Assembly (NCBI RefSeq): GCF_024763615.1
Contig: NC_077222.1
Span: 11,904,001 to 11,968,000 of the forward strand
Direction: 5' to 3'
Origin: Phlebotomus papatasi
Taxonomy: Eukaryota > Arthropoda > Insecta > Diptera > Psychodidae
DNA length: 64,000 bases
The notes beneath the pieces are model-generated. The model had not been told where the DNA came from. It saw nothing but the letters and a program-made list of their open reading frames with translations, and did no database searches. Positions within the stretch are counted from its first letter, which is position 1; every line of letters begins with the position of its first letter. Of this stretch, positions 1 through 11,509 are shown piece after piece. Position numbers and translations under genes: made by a program.

Positions 1-690
1 AACACCTATAAATAACGGCCCGCACAATTTTCCACCACACAAACACATCCATTTTCCCAACGTAGAATGTAAAGAGAATTTATTTATAAAATGCATACCA
101 AAATTATTTTCACCACCTTCAGTGTGATCTTGTTATCTTCAAAATTCATTTTGGTTTTATAGGAAAAAAACAAGTTTTCCACGAATTTGCCCAGACGATG
201 GGAAAAATTTTCAGAATAGAACATTGGCTTTTTTATCGGACAGGAAAAATCGCCAAGAATTCACAATGAGACAGAATTTTTTGTTGTAGTTGGATTTTTT
301 TTTTGAGGGGGGAAGAAAGACAGAAAACAGAGAAATTCTTTTCTAAGAAAGCGTGCTATTGACACCGTCTGCAAAAATCGTACTTATTGGTGATTAAATA
401 GATTGTTCGAGATGCTAATGTGAGGTTTTTCCGCGGAAAATCATTCAAGAGATTTTTCTTCTTATTAAATTCAAAAGCAATTTACCAATGATTTTCAGGA
501 ATACTTTAATGAGTCTTATAGACTGCGCACAAATATGTTTTAAACTCAGAATTTGTTCTTGAATTAAAGTTTTAGTATAGATAGATATAAATTCTTGCAG
601 CAGTTTAGTTAGTTTATTAAAATTAACTCTCAAATTAATCCAAATTTTAACTTCAGCTTTAAATGTAGTTTGGATAGATTTTTAAATTTG
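1..690. other. AT-rich sequence, no gene seen
   Basis: AT-rich sequence with homopolymer runs. The open frame at 445-633 (minus) is lysine/leucine-rich and resembles no family I know. No repeat shared with the rest of the window was noticed. Confidence 0.5.
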
Positions 691-2070
691 ATTTTGACTT
701 TGTTATTAGGCTTTGGTTTAAGTTTGGCTTTTGACTACAGCCCTGGCATTGTGTTTATCTTCGGCTTTCTGCTTTTGTTTTAGCTTTGCTGTTTGGCTTT
801 GGTTTTGGGTCCAGGCTTTTGGCTTAGGTTTAGCTTTCCTTTTGCCTTTACATTTTTGATTTTTGGTTTTCGGATTTTGATTTTAGATTTTGGCTCTATC
901 TTTGATTTTTGTGTTTGGCTTTCTCTTAAGCTTCGGCTTTGGCTTTGGCATTCATTTTGGCTTTGGTTCTTGTGTAGGCGATTGGTGTTGGCTTTTACGT
1001 TTACGTTTTACTTTTTGGCTTTTGATTTTGTGGTCTTGATTTTGACTTTTGATTTTTGACATTCGCTTTGATATTTAGCTTTCGTAACTTGGGCTTAGGC
1101 TTAGCTTTGAGTTTGACTTTAGATTTTTGGTTTTTTGTTATCAAGTTTTAACTTTCGATTTTGGCTTTATCTTTGATTTTGGTATTTGGCTTTCTCTTAA
1201 GCTTCGGCTTTGGCTTTGGCATTCATTTTGGCCTTGGTTTTTGTGTAGGCGATTGGTTTTAGCTTTTACGTTTATGTTTGAACTTTTAGCTTTTGATTTT
1301 GTGCTCTAGATTTCGGCTTTTAGTTTTTGAATTTTGCTTTGATAATTGGCTTTGACTTTAGGTTTACCTTTGGCTTTGACTCCATATTTTTAAATTTTGG
1401 ATTTTGGGTTTTGATTTTAGCTTTTAGCTTTTTCTTTGGCCTTGAATTAGTTTTTGTTTTATCCTTGGCATTGAATTTGGCTTTAGTTTTGGTTTTGGTT
1501 TTTTGCTTTAGCTTTTGGCATTGGTGTTTGACCTTTGCTTTGGCTTTGGTATGTGTCTAGGATTTTGATCTTGACTTTTAGCTTTCGATTTTGCTTTCGT
1601 CTTATAATATTTTACTCTTAACTTTGGCTTTTAGTTTTCGATTTTAGCTTTTGGTTACGATTTTCACTATGGCTTAAGTTTAACTTTATCCATAGCTTTA
1701 ACTTTAGTTTTTTATTTTCGGACTTTAGGGTTTCATTTGGTTTCGTTTTTAATTTTCGTTTTTGACTTCAGCTTTTACCTTCGACTTTCGATTTGACTTT
1801 CAGTATTTGATTTCTTGCATTTGACTTTAGCTTTTGGTTTCTGACTTTGGCTTACGGTTTTGACTTTGACATTAGTTTTGGTATTTGATTTTGACTCTGG
1901 CATAGGTCTGGCTTTGTCTCTGTATGGTGGATTTGGCTTTCGGTTTTAGAGTTTGTATTATAGCTCTGGCTGCGACTTTGACTTTTATCCTTAGCTTTTA
2001 GCTTTTATGATTCTGGCTTTTGCATTGACTTTAGATTCTGGTTATGATTTGTATTCTTGGTTTTTCAATT
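690..2070. repeat. Degenerate TTTGGC/TTTGAT simple-repeat array
   Basis: About 1.4 kb in which the plus strand is almost entirely T and G with few A and C, built from drifting TTTGGC, TTTTGAT and TTTAGC hexamers or heptamers. Open frames inside it (793-1059, 1127-1309, 1327-1560) read as F/L/W/G strings and are products of the repeat, not genes. The array merges gradually into ordinary AT-rich DNA at both ends. Confidence 0.85.
886..1311. repeat. 155-bp direct duplication inside the T/G array
   Basis: Bases 886-1040 recur at 1157-1311 at a constant offset of 271 bp with no indels. Both copies share a non-repetitive tag (TTCTCTTAAGCTTCGG) followed by GTGTAGGCGATTGG. The duplication is much younger than the surrounding degenerate array. 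Confidence 0.8.
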
Positions 2071-3612
2071 TTAAAAATTAAGCAAAAATTTTTAAGCATT
2101 TCTTCAACCAATTTGTCAAGCTCTTCAGAGAAATATTAAAATGTTATTTGATTAAATGCTAAATAATGAACAAGGTCTTGATAATAAAATATTGTTAATA
2201 GACTCAAATATTTGAGCGCAGTATATTAAAAGCTTTCAATCCATAAAATAATTACTGTTTCGATATTAGCTCTGCCAAAATTTAAATTTCCTCAAATTCT
2301 ATTGAATACTCATCCAAAAATACCATTCTGTCTCAATAGAAATTCTCGGTGGTCCACGTGAAAAATTACTAACACTGCCCCATTAGAAGTCGCGATGAAA
2401 GCTCTAATCTTTCCTCTCCACGCAAGAGCCGGTATCATGATTTTTTTCTTTGGAAACTCCTCAGTTCACGGGAAAGACATTTTCACTCTGATTTTTCACT
2501 GCCACTTCCTAAGAAACATTAAGTTGAAATTGCGTCAGTCGTGGAGATTTTCCTCCAATCTGGCCCAATGTCAAGAAAAAGTGGACACACTTTGGCATGA
2601 TACTATCTTGTTCTTGTGTTGCCAGATGCTCAAACTCTTGGCACGCAACTTGACCTGAGGATGCCCAAAAACAACATGATAACCAAGACACGTGTCAATA
2701 ATGCCCAATCCTCCCCCACAATATAAGTTGTATTGGACTGAGAAAAAGTGCAGTATGTGACTAAAATGGTGTGCAGTGAATTATTTTCCACGGGCTTGGG
2801 TAAAATTAAGTGGAAATTTATTGACCAATTTGGCAATTGTAGACCCATTCGTGCTACATTGTGGCAAATTGCAGAGACTTCCACTTTCGGGTGCATCCAC
2901 CTGTTCGCGAGGGAATTTATAATGGTAGGAAACTCACTCATACTCTCGGATTCCATCCGGCCAATTCACTTCTGCCAGCCTCCCAAATAAGCTCCCAGCC
3001 GAATCAACTCCCGGACTCTCGATAGACTCCACAAGGAGCTTTTTTGCCATATCACGAACCCAAAACTCTTGGAGAATTGTCTGTGAAATTGATCACAGAG
3101 TTGCAAAATTGTTAGATTTTGGAACATTGTTTCAGAATTTTGAACATCATTATACATTTTACCAGGGCTGTAAAAAATATTATAAGAATTGTTAGACTTT
3201 TAGTTGATTTTTAAATATATTTAAAAATAATAATAAAATTGACGGAAATATATTTTAGACGTGATTTAAATTAATGTAACCTAAAACCGGAATATTCTGA
3301 AATATTTAACTGAAATATTTCAGAATGTCAGGGATCAAATCTTTCCATAAAGTAACTTAAATATTTAGATATTAAACGGCAAGTGCGGAAATAAATATTT
3401 GTAAATTTTTGACTATCAAAAAAAAAACAAATAAGATTTTTTTTAATAGTCTTAATAAAGTTTATCAGAATTGTTAGTAGTTGTTTTTCTCAGAAATAAT
3501 CTTTTTTACTTTTTATAATAGTTTGGCCAAGAAAGTCAAATCTTATATAGGCTTAAGATCTAAGATTTTACTGCCGTATTTTTTTTAAATGGTTTTGAGA
3601 AAAACTTTACAT
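2070..3612. other. Unique sequence with a complex island at about 2380-3060
   Basis: The block at 2380-3060 is less AT-rich and has no simple repeats. Overlapping short open frames on both strands (2395-2658, 2630-2956) are not recognisable proteins. The flanks at 2070-2380 and 3160-3600 are AT-rich and featureless. The island could be regulatory, but nothing in the sequence proves it. Confidence 0.4.
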
Positions 3613-3756
3613 GGGGGAAACGCGCTACCTTCGAACGATTTATGCTTCGCACAAATCATCTTTTTCAATGTGTTTTAAATTAAGTTGGCCCATTATAATA
3701 TTATATTTTAATAGCCTTAATTTTTCAGAAAAGAGCTATTGGTAAAAGCTTTCCCC
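3613..3756. mobile_element. Family B MITE, copy 1 (right end altered)
   Basis: The left end GGGGGAAACGCGCTACCTTC matches the family B terminus seen at 36595, 45198, 55453 and 62805. The right end CTTTCCCC is followed by TA. The interior contains TATTAAAATATAATAT-like sequence on one strand, as in the other copies. The right terminal repeat has lost most of its match. Confidence 0.6.
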
Positions 3757-3789
3757 TAGTATTGCAAATTTATAGCAAATGAAGTATTA

Positions 3790-3888
3790 GGGAAGGCTTT
3801 CAGGCTTTGCACACACTCTGCCTTCGAGCACTTCATATTTCCCCAAAATTGAAGCGAAACCTAAAAGCCTTTGCTTCTTATATCTTTA
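3790..3888 (+). mobile_element. Family C MITE, 5' part, cut by the family D element
   Basis: Starts after TA with GGGAAGGCTTTCAGGCTTTG and continues with the family C head ACACACTCTGCCTTCGA. Homologous heads occur at 9212, 37156 and 41140. It is cut off at 3888, where the family D element begins. Confidence 0.65.
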
Positions 3889-4495
3889 AGGGGTTACGTG
3901 GGTCACGCATTCTAATAAAACAGCATATTTACTTGACATCTTTATTCAACATAATAAAAAAAATTATTTTGAAAAATTCAGTTTTTTAAAAATTACATAG
4001 TTTTCGGTGGACAAGATTTCTCAGAGTATATTCATCTGACATCAAAAATCTAAATATTTTCTATTAGCTGATGAGTTAATCTCGTACTTAAACAGTAGAA
4101 TTTTTCTCATCTTGATCACAACTTATTTTACAAGACAAAATGGTGTAAAATACACTGAAAATTAATTTTTTTCTATAAAATTCTGCCAGAAATCCGAATT
4201 CTATCGTTCAAGTACAAGTTCAAGTCATCAGCAAAAAGGAGGTCTTTGATTTCTTATGAATACCCTCTGAGAAATATTGCCCACGGAAAAGCATGTTTTT
4301 TTCAAAATAAGTCTCCGAAAAACAGGTCCCAATGGGTGAATTTTAAAGATTTTTAAATGAAAATTTGAGAAATTATAATTCAAATGTTGTACTTTTATAT
4401 GATTAAGAACTTAAATTAAAATAATTTTTATTTATGTCAAGAAAAAATCAGCGAAAATAAGATGTTTTCCAGTATTTTTGACCCATGTAACCCCT
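3889..4495. mobile_element. Family D foldback-like element, copy 1
   Basis: The ends are AGGGGTTACGTGGGTCA and, inverted, TGACCCATGTAACCCCT. The two halves are imperfect inverted copies of each other: for example GTGGACAAGATTTCTCAGAG near 4010 faces an inverted counterpart near 4270. A second, longer copy lies at 59883-60603 and a fragment at 38665-38795. No coding sequence is present. The target duplication could not be defined. Confidence 0.8.
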
Positions 4496-4743
4496 CAAAG
4501 TTGCTCAAATTGTTTATTGTATAGAAAATCTAAACCTTCGAGAATGGGGCTAAATATCTAGTTCGAAGACCTTTTTATATTAATTTGAGAGATATTTACT
4601 CATCATTAGTATTTCTGGAGTTTCAAATTAATGCAGTTCTCTTTTAATATTTTCTTTTAGGAAAATTGTCTTTTTCTGTGCTGCTCCATCGACCAACGCT
4701 CACTGGTTCCTTACCATTTGATTCAATAAAGTTTTTCTAATTA
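4496..4743. other. AT-rich spacer, nothing recognised
   Basis: Short AT-rich stretch between two inverted-repeat elements. No coding or structural feature was seen. Confidence 0.4.
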
Positions 4744-5262
4744 GGGTAAAATGATATAAGTTGGACATAGCGTTACAAGTTGGACATGGCTTTTTTCTTG
4801 ATAAATACAGTACAAAATTTGTTTTTAAGCACAATGAACCAAATTGTAAAACTAAACCCAAATAGCAATTTGGAGTAAGATTACCGTTGGATGTATGTAT
4901 TCTGAATTCCAAAAACGGGTCCTATGACGGTCGTCAGAAAGTCGAATGACATGCATTGTTTTTGGCGCGTCATTTTTTGTACGGAAAAATACCGTCATTT
5001 GGAGTCGCTTTTGTTACTATAACTATAAATAACTATTATATGACTAATTCAATCTTGAGTAATGCTGTGACTAAAATTCGACGCGAATATGACTAATTTT
5101 TAAGATTCCAATTAGGATTAATTTTTTTGACCATTTATTAACCAGTCATTTTTGAGTCAGAGTATTTTTTTGCGGATTGGGAATGCATTAAAAATATACA
5201 AATAAAATGAAGTACTAAATTTATCAAGAAAAAATCCGTGTCCAACTTGTACCACTTTACCC
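4744..5262. mobile_element. TA-flanked MITE (family E, 519 bp)
   Basis: TA dinucleotides flank the element at 4742-4743 and 5263-5264. The left end GGGTAAAATGATATAAGTTG and the inverted right end GGGTAAAGTGGTACAAGTTG match at about 21 of 25 positions when extended. TTGGACAT is repeated just inside the left end. There is no transposase frame, so it is a non-autonomous element of Tc1/mariner type judging by its target site. Confidence 0.85.
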
Positions 5263-5830
5263 TACATCTTCTACAAATAAATTAATTCAAACGATCTACG
5301 AATCCTAATCTATCGGAATCCCTTTACTATTCTGTTCAACTCTGATGTGTAGTAGCATGAGCCAAGGTGGGCGTACGTTAGATTGGCCTATAATAAGGTA
5401 AGTTGAATTATTGCAAGCTAATTTGTCAACTCGACTTGCTTCAGAAACTCTGTTCTTTCGCTCCTTACATTGTGAGGATCTTCTGTGTTTTTTTTTACGG
5501 TGGTCTTCACCACAAATTTCGATGTCAAGAAGACATTACAGAAAATGACATCAACTATTTCAAGGTGAAACCATAAATTAATTAGACCTAGGCTCTCTAG
5601 AGACACCCAAAAGTATCTCATCATTTTTCATTTCTTCTTTTATTTTTCGTTTCCCTCTTGTGCCTTTTCCTTAATATTTTTCGCAGCCAATTAAGAGACT
5701 GTCGCCCTTTTTTTCTCTGGGTATAAGGTCATACCCTTCGCGCTCTTTCTGTGGCTATTTTCTTCTGGGTTGTCCAACAACAAGTCTCTTTTAAGACACG
5801 AGAAAAAGGGATTAATGTGACCATTTTTAG

Positions 5831-5990
5831 TTGGCTACATCACGGAAAAATAAATCATCTCCAAAATTATTATTCTTGGGAAGAGAATGCTTTTGGGAGA
5901 TGGATGAGGAATTGGTTGTAATTTTAGAGGCGCGCGCAGCTCTAAAGCTTAAGCCTACGGAGGAAATTGAAGAAGAAGAAAAAAAAACGT
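5831..5990 (+). other. Candidate internal exon, unrecognised
   Basis: An open stretch of about 53 codons begins right after a possible acceptor (CCATTTTTAG) and ends at a GTAAGT donor at 5991. The reading is charged, with a glutamate-rich tail (EEIEEEEKKT) and a middle that reads FWEMDEELVVILEARAAL. No domain is recognisable. Open runs of this length bounded by AG and GTAAGT occur by chance, so this is only a candidate. If real, its partner exons are not evident in the window. Confidence 0.2.
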
Positions 5991-6420
5991 GTAAGTTTTA
6001 TTTTCACTCCAAATTGAGTGATAATTTCTATGTGTCTTTTTTTCCCCTTTTTGTTCTATCCCATGCTTATTCTCTTGTTTTTACTTTAAAAGTGTCTACG
6101 GAATATTTATAATCATCTTGGTCCGAAAAAAAAACGAACGCCAGTGTTAATTGTGCGTTATTTATTGCAAAAATTACTCTAATGGAAAAAGTATCAGGAA
6201 TAGGTCTAATAACATTAATTTGGATTCTTCACCATGTTCTAACATTATTTATGGACAGTCCCGGAGCAATTCACTGGAAAATATTATTGTAATGTGGAGG
6301 CCTTCTTCCTCTCTACATTTTGGATCTTATCTCATCAGACAAATCTCCAAAGATGATCAATTAATCATCTAACTCATTCGAATTAACTTAATTTTTTTGG
6401 TAGCACAAAATGCGTCGCTC

Positions 6421-6479
6421 AAAATTGCTGATGAGGGGGTTGAATGGGTATTTTGTCGTGCATTTATGAATTGAAATTT
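6421..6479 (+). repeat. Source copy of a 59-bp dispersed duplication
   Basis: Starts AAAATTGCTGATGAGGGGGT and recurs at 7649-7707 with one mismatch, 1228 bp downstream. The second copy abuts the broken 3' end of a MITE. Confidence 0.9.
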
Positions 6480-7311
6480 TTGGTCGTGTCGGACGTAATG
6501 AATTTATCAAGCTGAAGAAACAGAGGAAAATTAGAGTCTGACACATTCGGCCACTTGTTGGTGGTTGAAATATGCGGAATTATTCATTAGATGTTGGGGA
6601 TTTTATATTTGTAAGAAGCCAGCGATAAAATGTAGGTCACAGATTTGAATTTCCACCGTATTTTCTCTATGTTGGTATGTTTTTTTTTCATTTTATTTTA
6701 CTTCTTCTTCTCCTATTCTCTTCTCTACCCAACCGCGATTATTATATTCAAATTCAATTGAAATTAATTCAGTGACATCGACAAAATACTCTGGCAAGAA
6801 AATACTTCAAATACGGGGGGGCTGCCGGGGAGACGAGGACACTTTGGAGAATGAATTGAACGCTCAATGAGATGAATATCGAAGGGAATTTCTTTTCTCG
6901 ATTTTCTCTTATTTTTGGATTCTGACGTCAGTACTCACGCATTTTTTTTCCTTCCTTCCTCTAGAAAAGACAATTCTTAGGGATGGCAGATGCCACGAAA
7001 TGTCCTCCTGCGGGGGGAAGTATGTTGTTTGTTATGAATAAAATTAATTGGAAATAAATTCAATGCTAATAGGGCTACCCATGGGGGATGTTATGCTTTC
7101 AAATGTAAATAATTTGAATTTTTCCAAGATTAATTTGTATGAAAATCTAATTTTATCATTTTATCCTTCATAGAAGCATACATATTAAGAACAGTTAAGG
7201 AAAAGTGCAAGGACAAATGAGCCATATATGATCTCATTGGTAAAAGTACGGTACCTCTATATTGAGGGGGCTTTCAAACAGGGCTTGTTCTCCTATGTTT
7301 AAAAGGAACTA

Positions 7312-7648
7312 GGGTAAGTGTGCCAAATTCCGTCCAGCTTGCAATTTCGGCCACCTTTTTTGTTCCTCGAATTTCCATGAATTTTTAGTTTTTACATACT
7401 CTAGAGATTATACAATGCAAAAGTATAACAAAAAATGTAGCTTCGACAAACGAGATGACGTGAAAAAGGCATTGGAAGAATTCCTGAAGAACAAGGAACT
7501 ATGAGAATGAAGGTGGCCGAAATAGGGCACCAAAGCTATGTCTACATTTTTATTCATTTTAAAATGTATTAAGAATGATTTTAGAGTAAATAAAGACGAT
7601 AAACTGTCTATAAGGTTCTAAGCAACACTCCTTAAGTAGAAGGAATAA
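7312..7648 (+). mobile_element. Family F MITE, 3' truncated
   Basis: Begins after TA (7310-7311) with GGGTAAGTGTGCCAAATTCC and is collinear with the intact copy at 14811-15239 for about 340 bp. It stops at AAGGAATAAAA and lacks the last roughly 90 bp, including the right terminal repeat. The 59-bp duplication follows directly. Confidence 0.85.
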
Positions 7649-7707
7649 AAAATTGCTGATGAGGGGGTTGAATGGATATTTTGTCGTGCATTTATGAATT
7701 GAAATTT
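7649..7707 (+). repeat. Second copy of the 59-bp duplication at a MITE breakpoint
   Basis: Identical to 6421-6479 except for one G/A difference. It sits exactly where the family F element is truncated, which suggests it was copied in during repair of a break. Confidence 0.9.
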
Positions 7708-7984
7708 GAATGAAATAATTTTGGTTTGTAGTGCTAAATTATACTGAAATGGTAAGGTCCAGATACTGCTAGACAAACATCTCTTTAGATGGGGTAAATA
7801 GTAACACGATCTGTAAGGGTACTAAGCCACGCAGTCTTGCAGATTAATTTCAATCAGATATGCCAGCTTGAGTTCAGATAATTCTTCTGAAGTGAGCATC
7901 ACTTTCAGATAGAAAACACTTGGACAGTCTGTGTACGTAATATAGAACCGTTTCCTTGGTTACTATCAAAATGTTTATAGAGTA

Positions 7985-8319
7985 ACGGCAGAATCACATT
8001 GACAGTAAAATCCTTACCTTAGTTCGTAAATTTACGCATTTTCTTTGCAATTATTACGCAAATTCTCAATTAGTGTGTATGGTGTAATGGTGAGCAAAAA
8101 ACTGTACGAAAAACTATAGCAAAAAATCCTACAGTTTTTTTGCTCATCGCTTATCGTATTTTCGTTTTATTTCTTCATTTTTTTTATAATATTTTCACCT
8201 AGTGCCATCGAGTATGAAATAAGGTAATACGCTAATTGAGAATATTCGTAAAAATTGCAAGGAAAATGCATGAATTAGTGAAATACGGTGAGCATTTTAC
8301 TATCAATGTAATTCTGCCC
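7985..8319. mobile_element. Family G MITE, copy 1 (335 bp)
   Basis: TA flanks it at 7983-7984 and 8320-8321. The terminal repeats contain GGCAGAATCACATTGACAGT and, inverted at the right end, GGGCAGAATTACATTGATAG. An internal hairpin at about 8091-8150 pairs GTGAGCAAAAAACTGTA with TACAGTTTTTTTGCTCAT. Other copies lie at 33063-33474 and 48270-48508. Confidence 0.85.
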
Positions 8320-8327
8320 TAAACATG

Positions 8328-8518
8328 GTAAATTGTCCTCAAGTCGGCCGGTTCTTCAACTCTGCCGATGGAATTATTTTTGTATTTGGATTTGTAATTA
8401 TATAAAAAAGACTTTATAATGTTAGACAGGTTAGACCATATTATAGGAAACCTAAGAAAATTGAATAAAAACTTCACTGGCCGAGTTGAAGAAGCGGCCG
8501 ACTACAGGGCATTGTACC
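8328..8518. mobile_element. Short MITE with about 44-bp terminal inverted repeats (family H)
   Basis: The left arm contains CAAGTCGGCCGGTTCTTCAA and the right arm its inverted form TTGAAGAAGCGGCCGACT. The arms match over about 44 bp with a few differences. It begins 8 bp after the family G element. No clear target duplication is visible. Confidence 0.75.
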
Positions 8519-8519
8519 T

Positions 8520-8735
8520 TAAGAGGTCTTCAGACTAGGGGTTTAGCCCAGTTCCCGAAGGTCTCAAAATCCTAAACAGCAATTATTTTGTTGGTTTTTC
8601 ATAAGGTAATTAATCATTTGTCTTCAATAATCCAAAATTAAGTCCAAATTTTCCGAAAATTCTTGACAGATAAGAAATTGAAGAAAAGGTCATATGGCTA
8701 AGCCTTAGGTTTAAAGCCCGTATTACGGTTACTAT
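8520..8735 (-). mobile_element. Family J MITE, copy 1
   Basis: An inverted copy of a repeat with at least five other copies (26095, 41620/42351, 52825, 56281, 59090). In the element's own orientation it starts GGGCTTTAAACCTAAGGCTT, contains AGCCATATG and ends GGGCTAAACCCCTAGTCTGA. The two ends form an imperfect inverted repeat of about 27 bp (GGNCTTCAGAC and TTAGCC in common). Confidence 0.75.
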
Positions 8736-9211
8736 CCAAACTGAAGCGGACCTATCCACCCGGTGTTGATACGACACCGGCAAAACAAGACGAGCACTGC
8801 TGGGTAAAACGGTCCACACTTCTGAAGAACTATCAAAACTGAATCCGGTCTGTCCAATGGAATTTATCCTGATTGGCTGACTGGGTACACTGAACCCCTG
8901 AACCAGGGCTTTCAATTAAATTCAGTGCATAAGAGGCCCATATTGAGGCCTGGGTGCATACGATAAATTGAAGGAGACATGGAGTCTGAAGACGAAAGAC
9001 AAGATAATGCTGAAATTAAAGCTGGAGCCGTATGTAGAGCTGAAAAGTCCACGCTGTAAACCTACTTGCCGCCTCCAATACCTAATCAAATCTAAAGCCC
9101 AGGTTTATTTAAAAATAAGAGAAAGAAACCCTATTTTGAAAGTCCAAAATTCAAAGGTACCGCACTTGTCTCTATTTCTACTTTATCTTTTGTCTATTTG
9201 AATATTTACTA
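8736..9211. other. Unique sequence, no gene recognised
   Basis: Moderately complex DNA. Open frames at 8610-8915 (minus) and 8968-9201 (plus) have no recognisable domains, and the first overlaps a family J repeat. Confidence 0.4.
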
Positions 9212-9340
9212 GGGGAAGGCCTTTGGGCTTCGCACACACTCTGGCTTCGAACACTTCATATTTTTCCTTATATTTCTTTAATGAATATGACCGAACTATA
9301 TCAATATATAATATTTTAGTGTTGTAATAAATAATTTCTC
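9212..9340 (+). mobile_element. Family C MITE head, copy 2
   Basis: Begins after TA (9210-9211) with GGGGAAGGCCTTTGGGCTTC, followed by GCACACACTCTGGCTTCGAA as in the copies at 3790, 37156 and 41140. The 3' part fades into AT-rich sequence. Confidence 0.65.
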
Positions 9341-9610
9341 GTGAGAAGAATAATAAATAAATAAAATAGTAAATAAATTAAAATAATAAATAATTAAAGA
9401 ACAATTTATTAAATAAGTTTTACACATCTCCAAATTCTAGATTCATTTTTACTATTAAATTTCTTAAATTAATGAACTTTTTTTTTGCTATGAACCGTTT
9501 TTGCCCGTTTTCCGCTTATAGATGTATGACCGATCTAGATGGCGAATGATCTAACAATTTTTCTATTTCAATACATGTTAAGGCAGAAATTTGATTTCTT
9601 TTTTCTTCTT

Positions 9611-9792
9611 CAATTTATTCCTTCAGCCAACGTTTCGATCCTGGATTAGATCTTCAAGGTCTGATCATAATTTGCAAAAATATGTTTTACTTTGTAAAAT
9701 TTTCTATTAACCTTCAGGATTCCTTGCAAACTGTAATTAGGCTTTGCAGAAGATCTCATTCAGGATCAAACCGCTGACTGAAGGCATAAATT
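9611..9792. mobile_element. Short MITE with 42-bp terminal inverted repeats (family K)
   Basis: The left arm starts CAATTTATTCCTTCAGCCAA and the right arm, inverted, AATTTATGCCTTCAGTCAGC. The arms stay paired over about 42 bp, including GATCCTGRATKAGATCT. On the minus strand the left arm reads GGATCGAAACGTTGGCTGAA, a phrase also found in retroelement ends. Confidence 0.75.
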
Positions 9793-11509
9793 AAAGAACA
9801 GAAAATAGACCGATCTTCCGCTTTGAGTTACATTGAATTTCCAAACGGGCAACAGTGTCCTATTTTATTTCGATCACCAGACCAAATGGTTGGAGATATT
9901 AACTCCTGAATGTCGATGACCCCCTTCTTTATAGATTTATATTCTCTAAAACCGTATTTCTCCTTTATAGGAATTTTAAAGGACTTTTATGAGACTTTTA
10001 TAGGATCTCTTTTATAAGAGATAGGATAAAGCTTCCTCTTATATTGAAACTGATCTTTCGTTGAAAATGGTGACAGAAAACCTAGATCACTGATTTAGGC
10101 ATTTCATAATAGACTTAAACAAGATTGTAAAAAAGTTAGATACCTTTTTGTATAGATGAGAGTTCGGTAACTTCGGACGAGTCGTGTTTTAGAATTTTGA
10201 ACAAATATTTTTTCTATATTTGTTTCTTATGTTCTATTTCATTAATTTCGAGTTTCTAGAATTCTGCACGAATCAATTTGTATTTTCAGTCTACAATTCT
10301 GTAATAGTTCGAAAATTACTAATGTATTTTTTAATAAGTTTTTAGGAGAGTTTTCCGAACATTAAAGTAGTTTGTTGGAAATTCCAAATTTTACAATTTC
10401 TGATAAGATGATCTCAATTCTCATCGGTAATGGAACGTAAAATTACTAATACTTAATGAAATTTTGGTAAAAATGAATGACTTCTTTGATATCCTGAACA
10501 GGTTTTGGGATGTATTATAAACCAGTTCAGTATCACAAATAAATATAAAAAATAAAAAGTATTCCTTTGCAAAACAGCAAACTTATTTCTTTTAAACTTT
10601 AGTGTCCTATAAAGTCCTTGACATCAAATAATACAGTTTATGACATTTTGTAAAGTACATTCAAAAAATAACTTCGATATTCGAATTTAAAAAATCGTTA
10701 TCCCATAAAATTCAATGATCTTCAAGCTTTTCAGAGAGCATCTTAAATCCAAGAGCGATGAACTGATTGATTTTCAAGCATATTCCCATTGAAAATCATA
10801 CAAGGGACAACTTTACGAGAGAATTCTCGTTTATTTCTCCGGAAATTTTGCCATCATCTTCCTTCATGATTCGCTGAATATCAATTTCCCTTCTGGGCAT
10901 TTCTTCTTTGGGGATGATGATGGTGGATGGATGCTCCCCCTCAAACGAATGTCTCAAATGGCATTCAATTGTCCCCCTCATATTTTTGACATATTGCCAT
11001 AGTCTCTTCGCTCAAGTTGAACTCATCGATGTGACATACGCATTTCTCTCCTCCGGAGGACACCATCTCGAAATTCAGCCTCTCGGATGGGAATTGATAG
11101 AAGTGGTGCCGAATGTCACGCCAAAGTGGCTACCAAGGGACTTTCTGCTCCAATTTATTTCTCAGCCCTTGAGCCTCTTTCTCTCAAAGGCCCAAGAAAC
11201 ATTTTCTTCACTGTATAAGCTTGTACGACGATCTGAGTACGGCTTTATAGAAACATAATCTTCTTTAAAACTTTCCTGGAAAATTTCTAAAATTGTCATA
11301 GTATTGTTATAAGTATTAAAGTACTACTCTGTATTCTATTAAGTTAGCATAAGTAGACTGCATTAGCGTTTTATAGATCCGAATAGTTCTTTATTAATGA
11401 CTCCATAGAAGTTTTATGTTAACGGGTTTTTAAAGTTAACGGGTCTTTTAAACTATCCTATAGATAAATTAATATACTACGTGTTCAAATTTAGCTGCTT
11501 GTTCTTGTA
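9793..11509. other. Unique sequence with a complex island at about 10730-11260
   Basis: The 10730-11260 block is less AT-rich and holds a 116-codon open frame (10908-11258, plus) with no recognisable motif and opposing frames on the other strand. The rest is AT-rich with short A/T runs. The island may be regulatory; there is no direct support for a gene. Confidence 0.4.

Larger units (their letters stand above)
5263..7310. other. Mostly unique sequence, no confirmed gene
   Basis: Mixed-complexity DNA with T-rich tracts. It holds one weak exon candidate (5831-5990) and the source copy of a 59-bp duplication (6421-6479). No other feature was recognised. Confidence 0.4.

Noticed and set aside
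793..1560. Open frames of 60-88 codons rich in F, L and W that look like membrane proteins
   Set aside because: They are translations of the TTTGGC/TTTGAT array; every frame through it gives similar strings.
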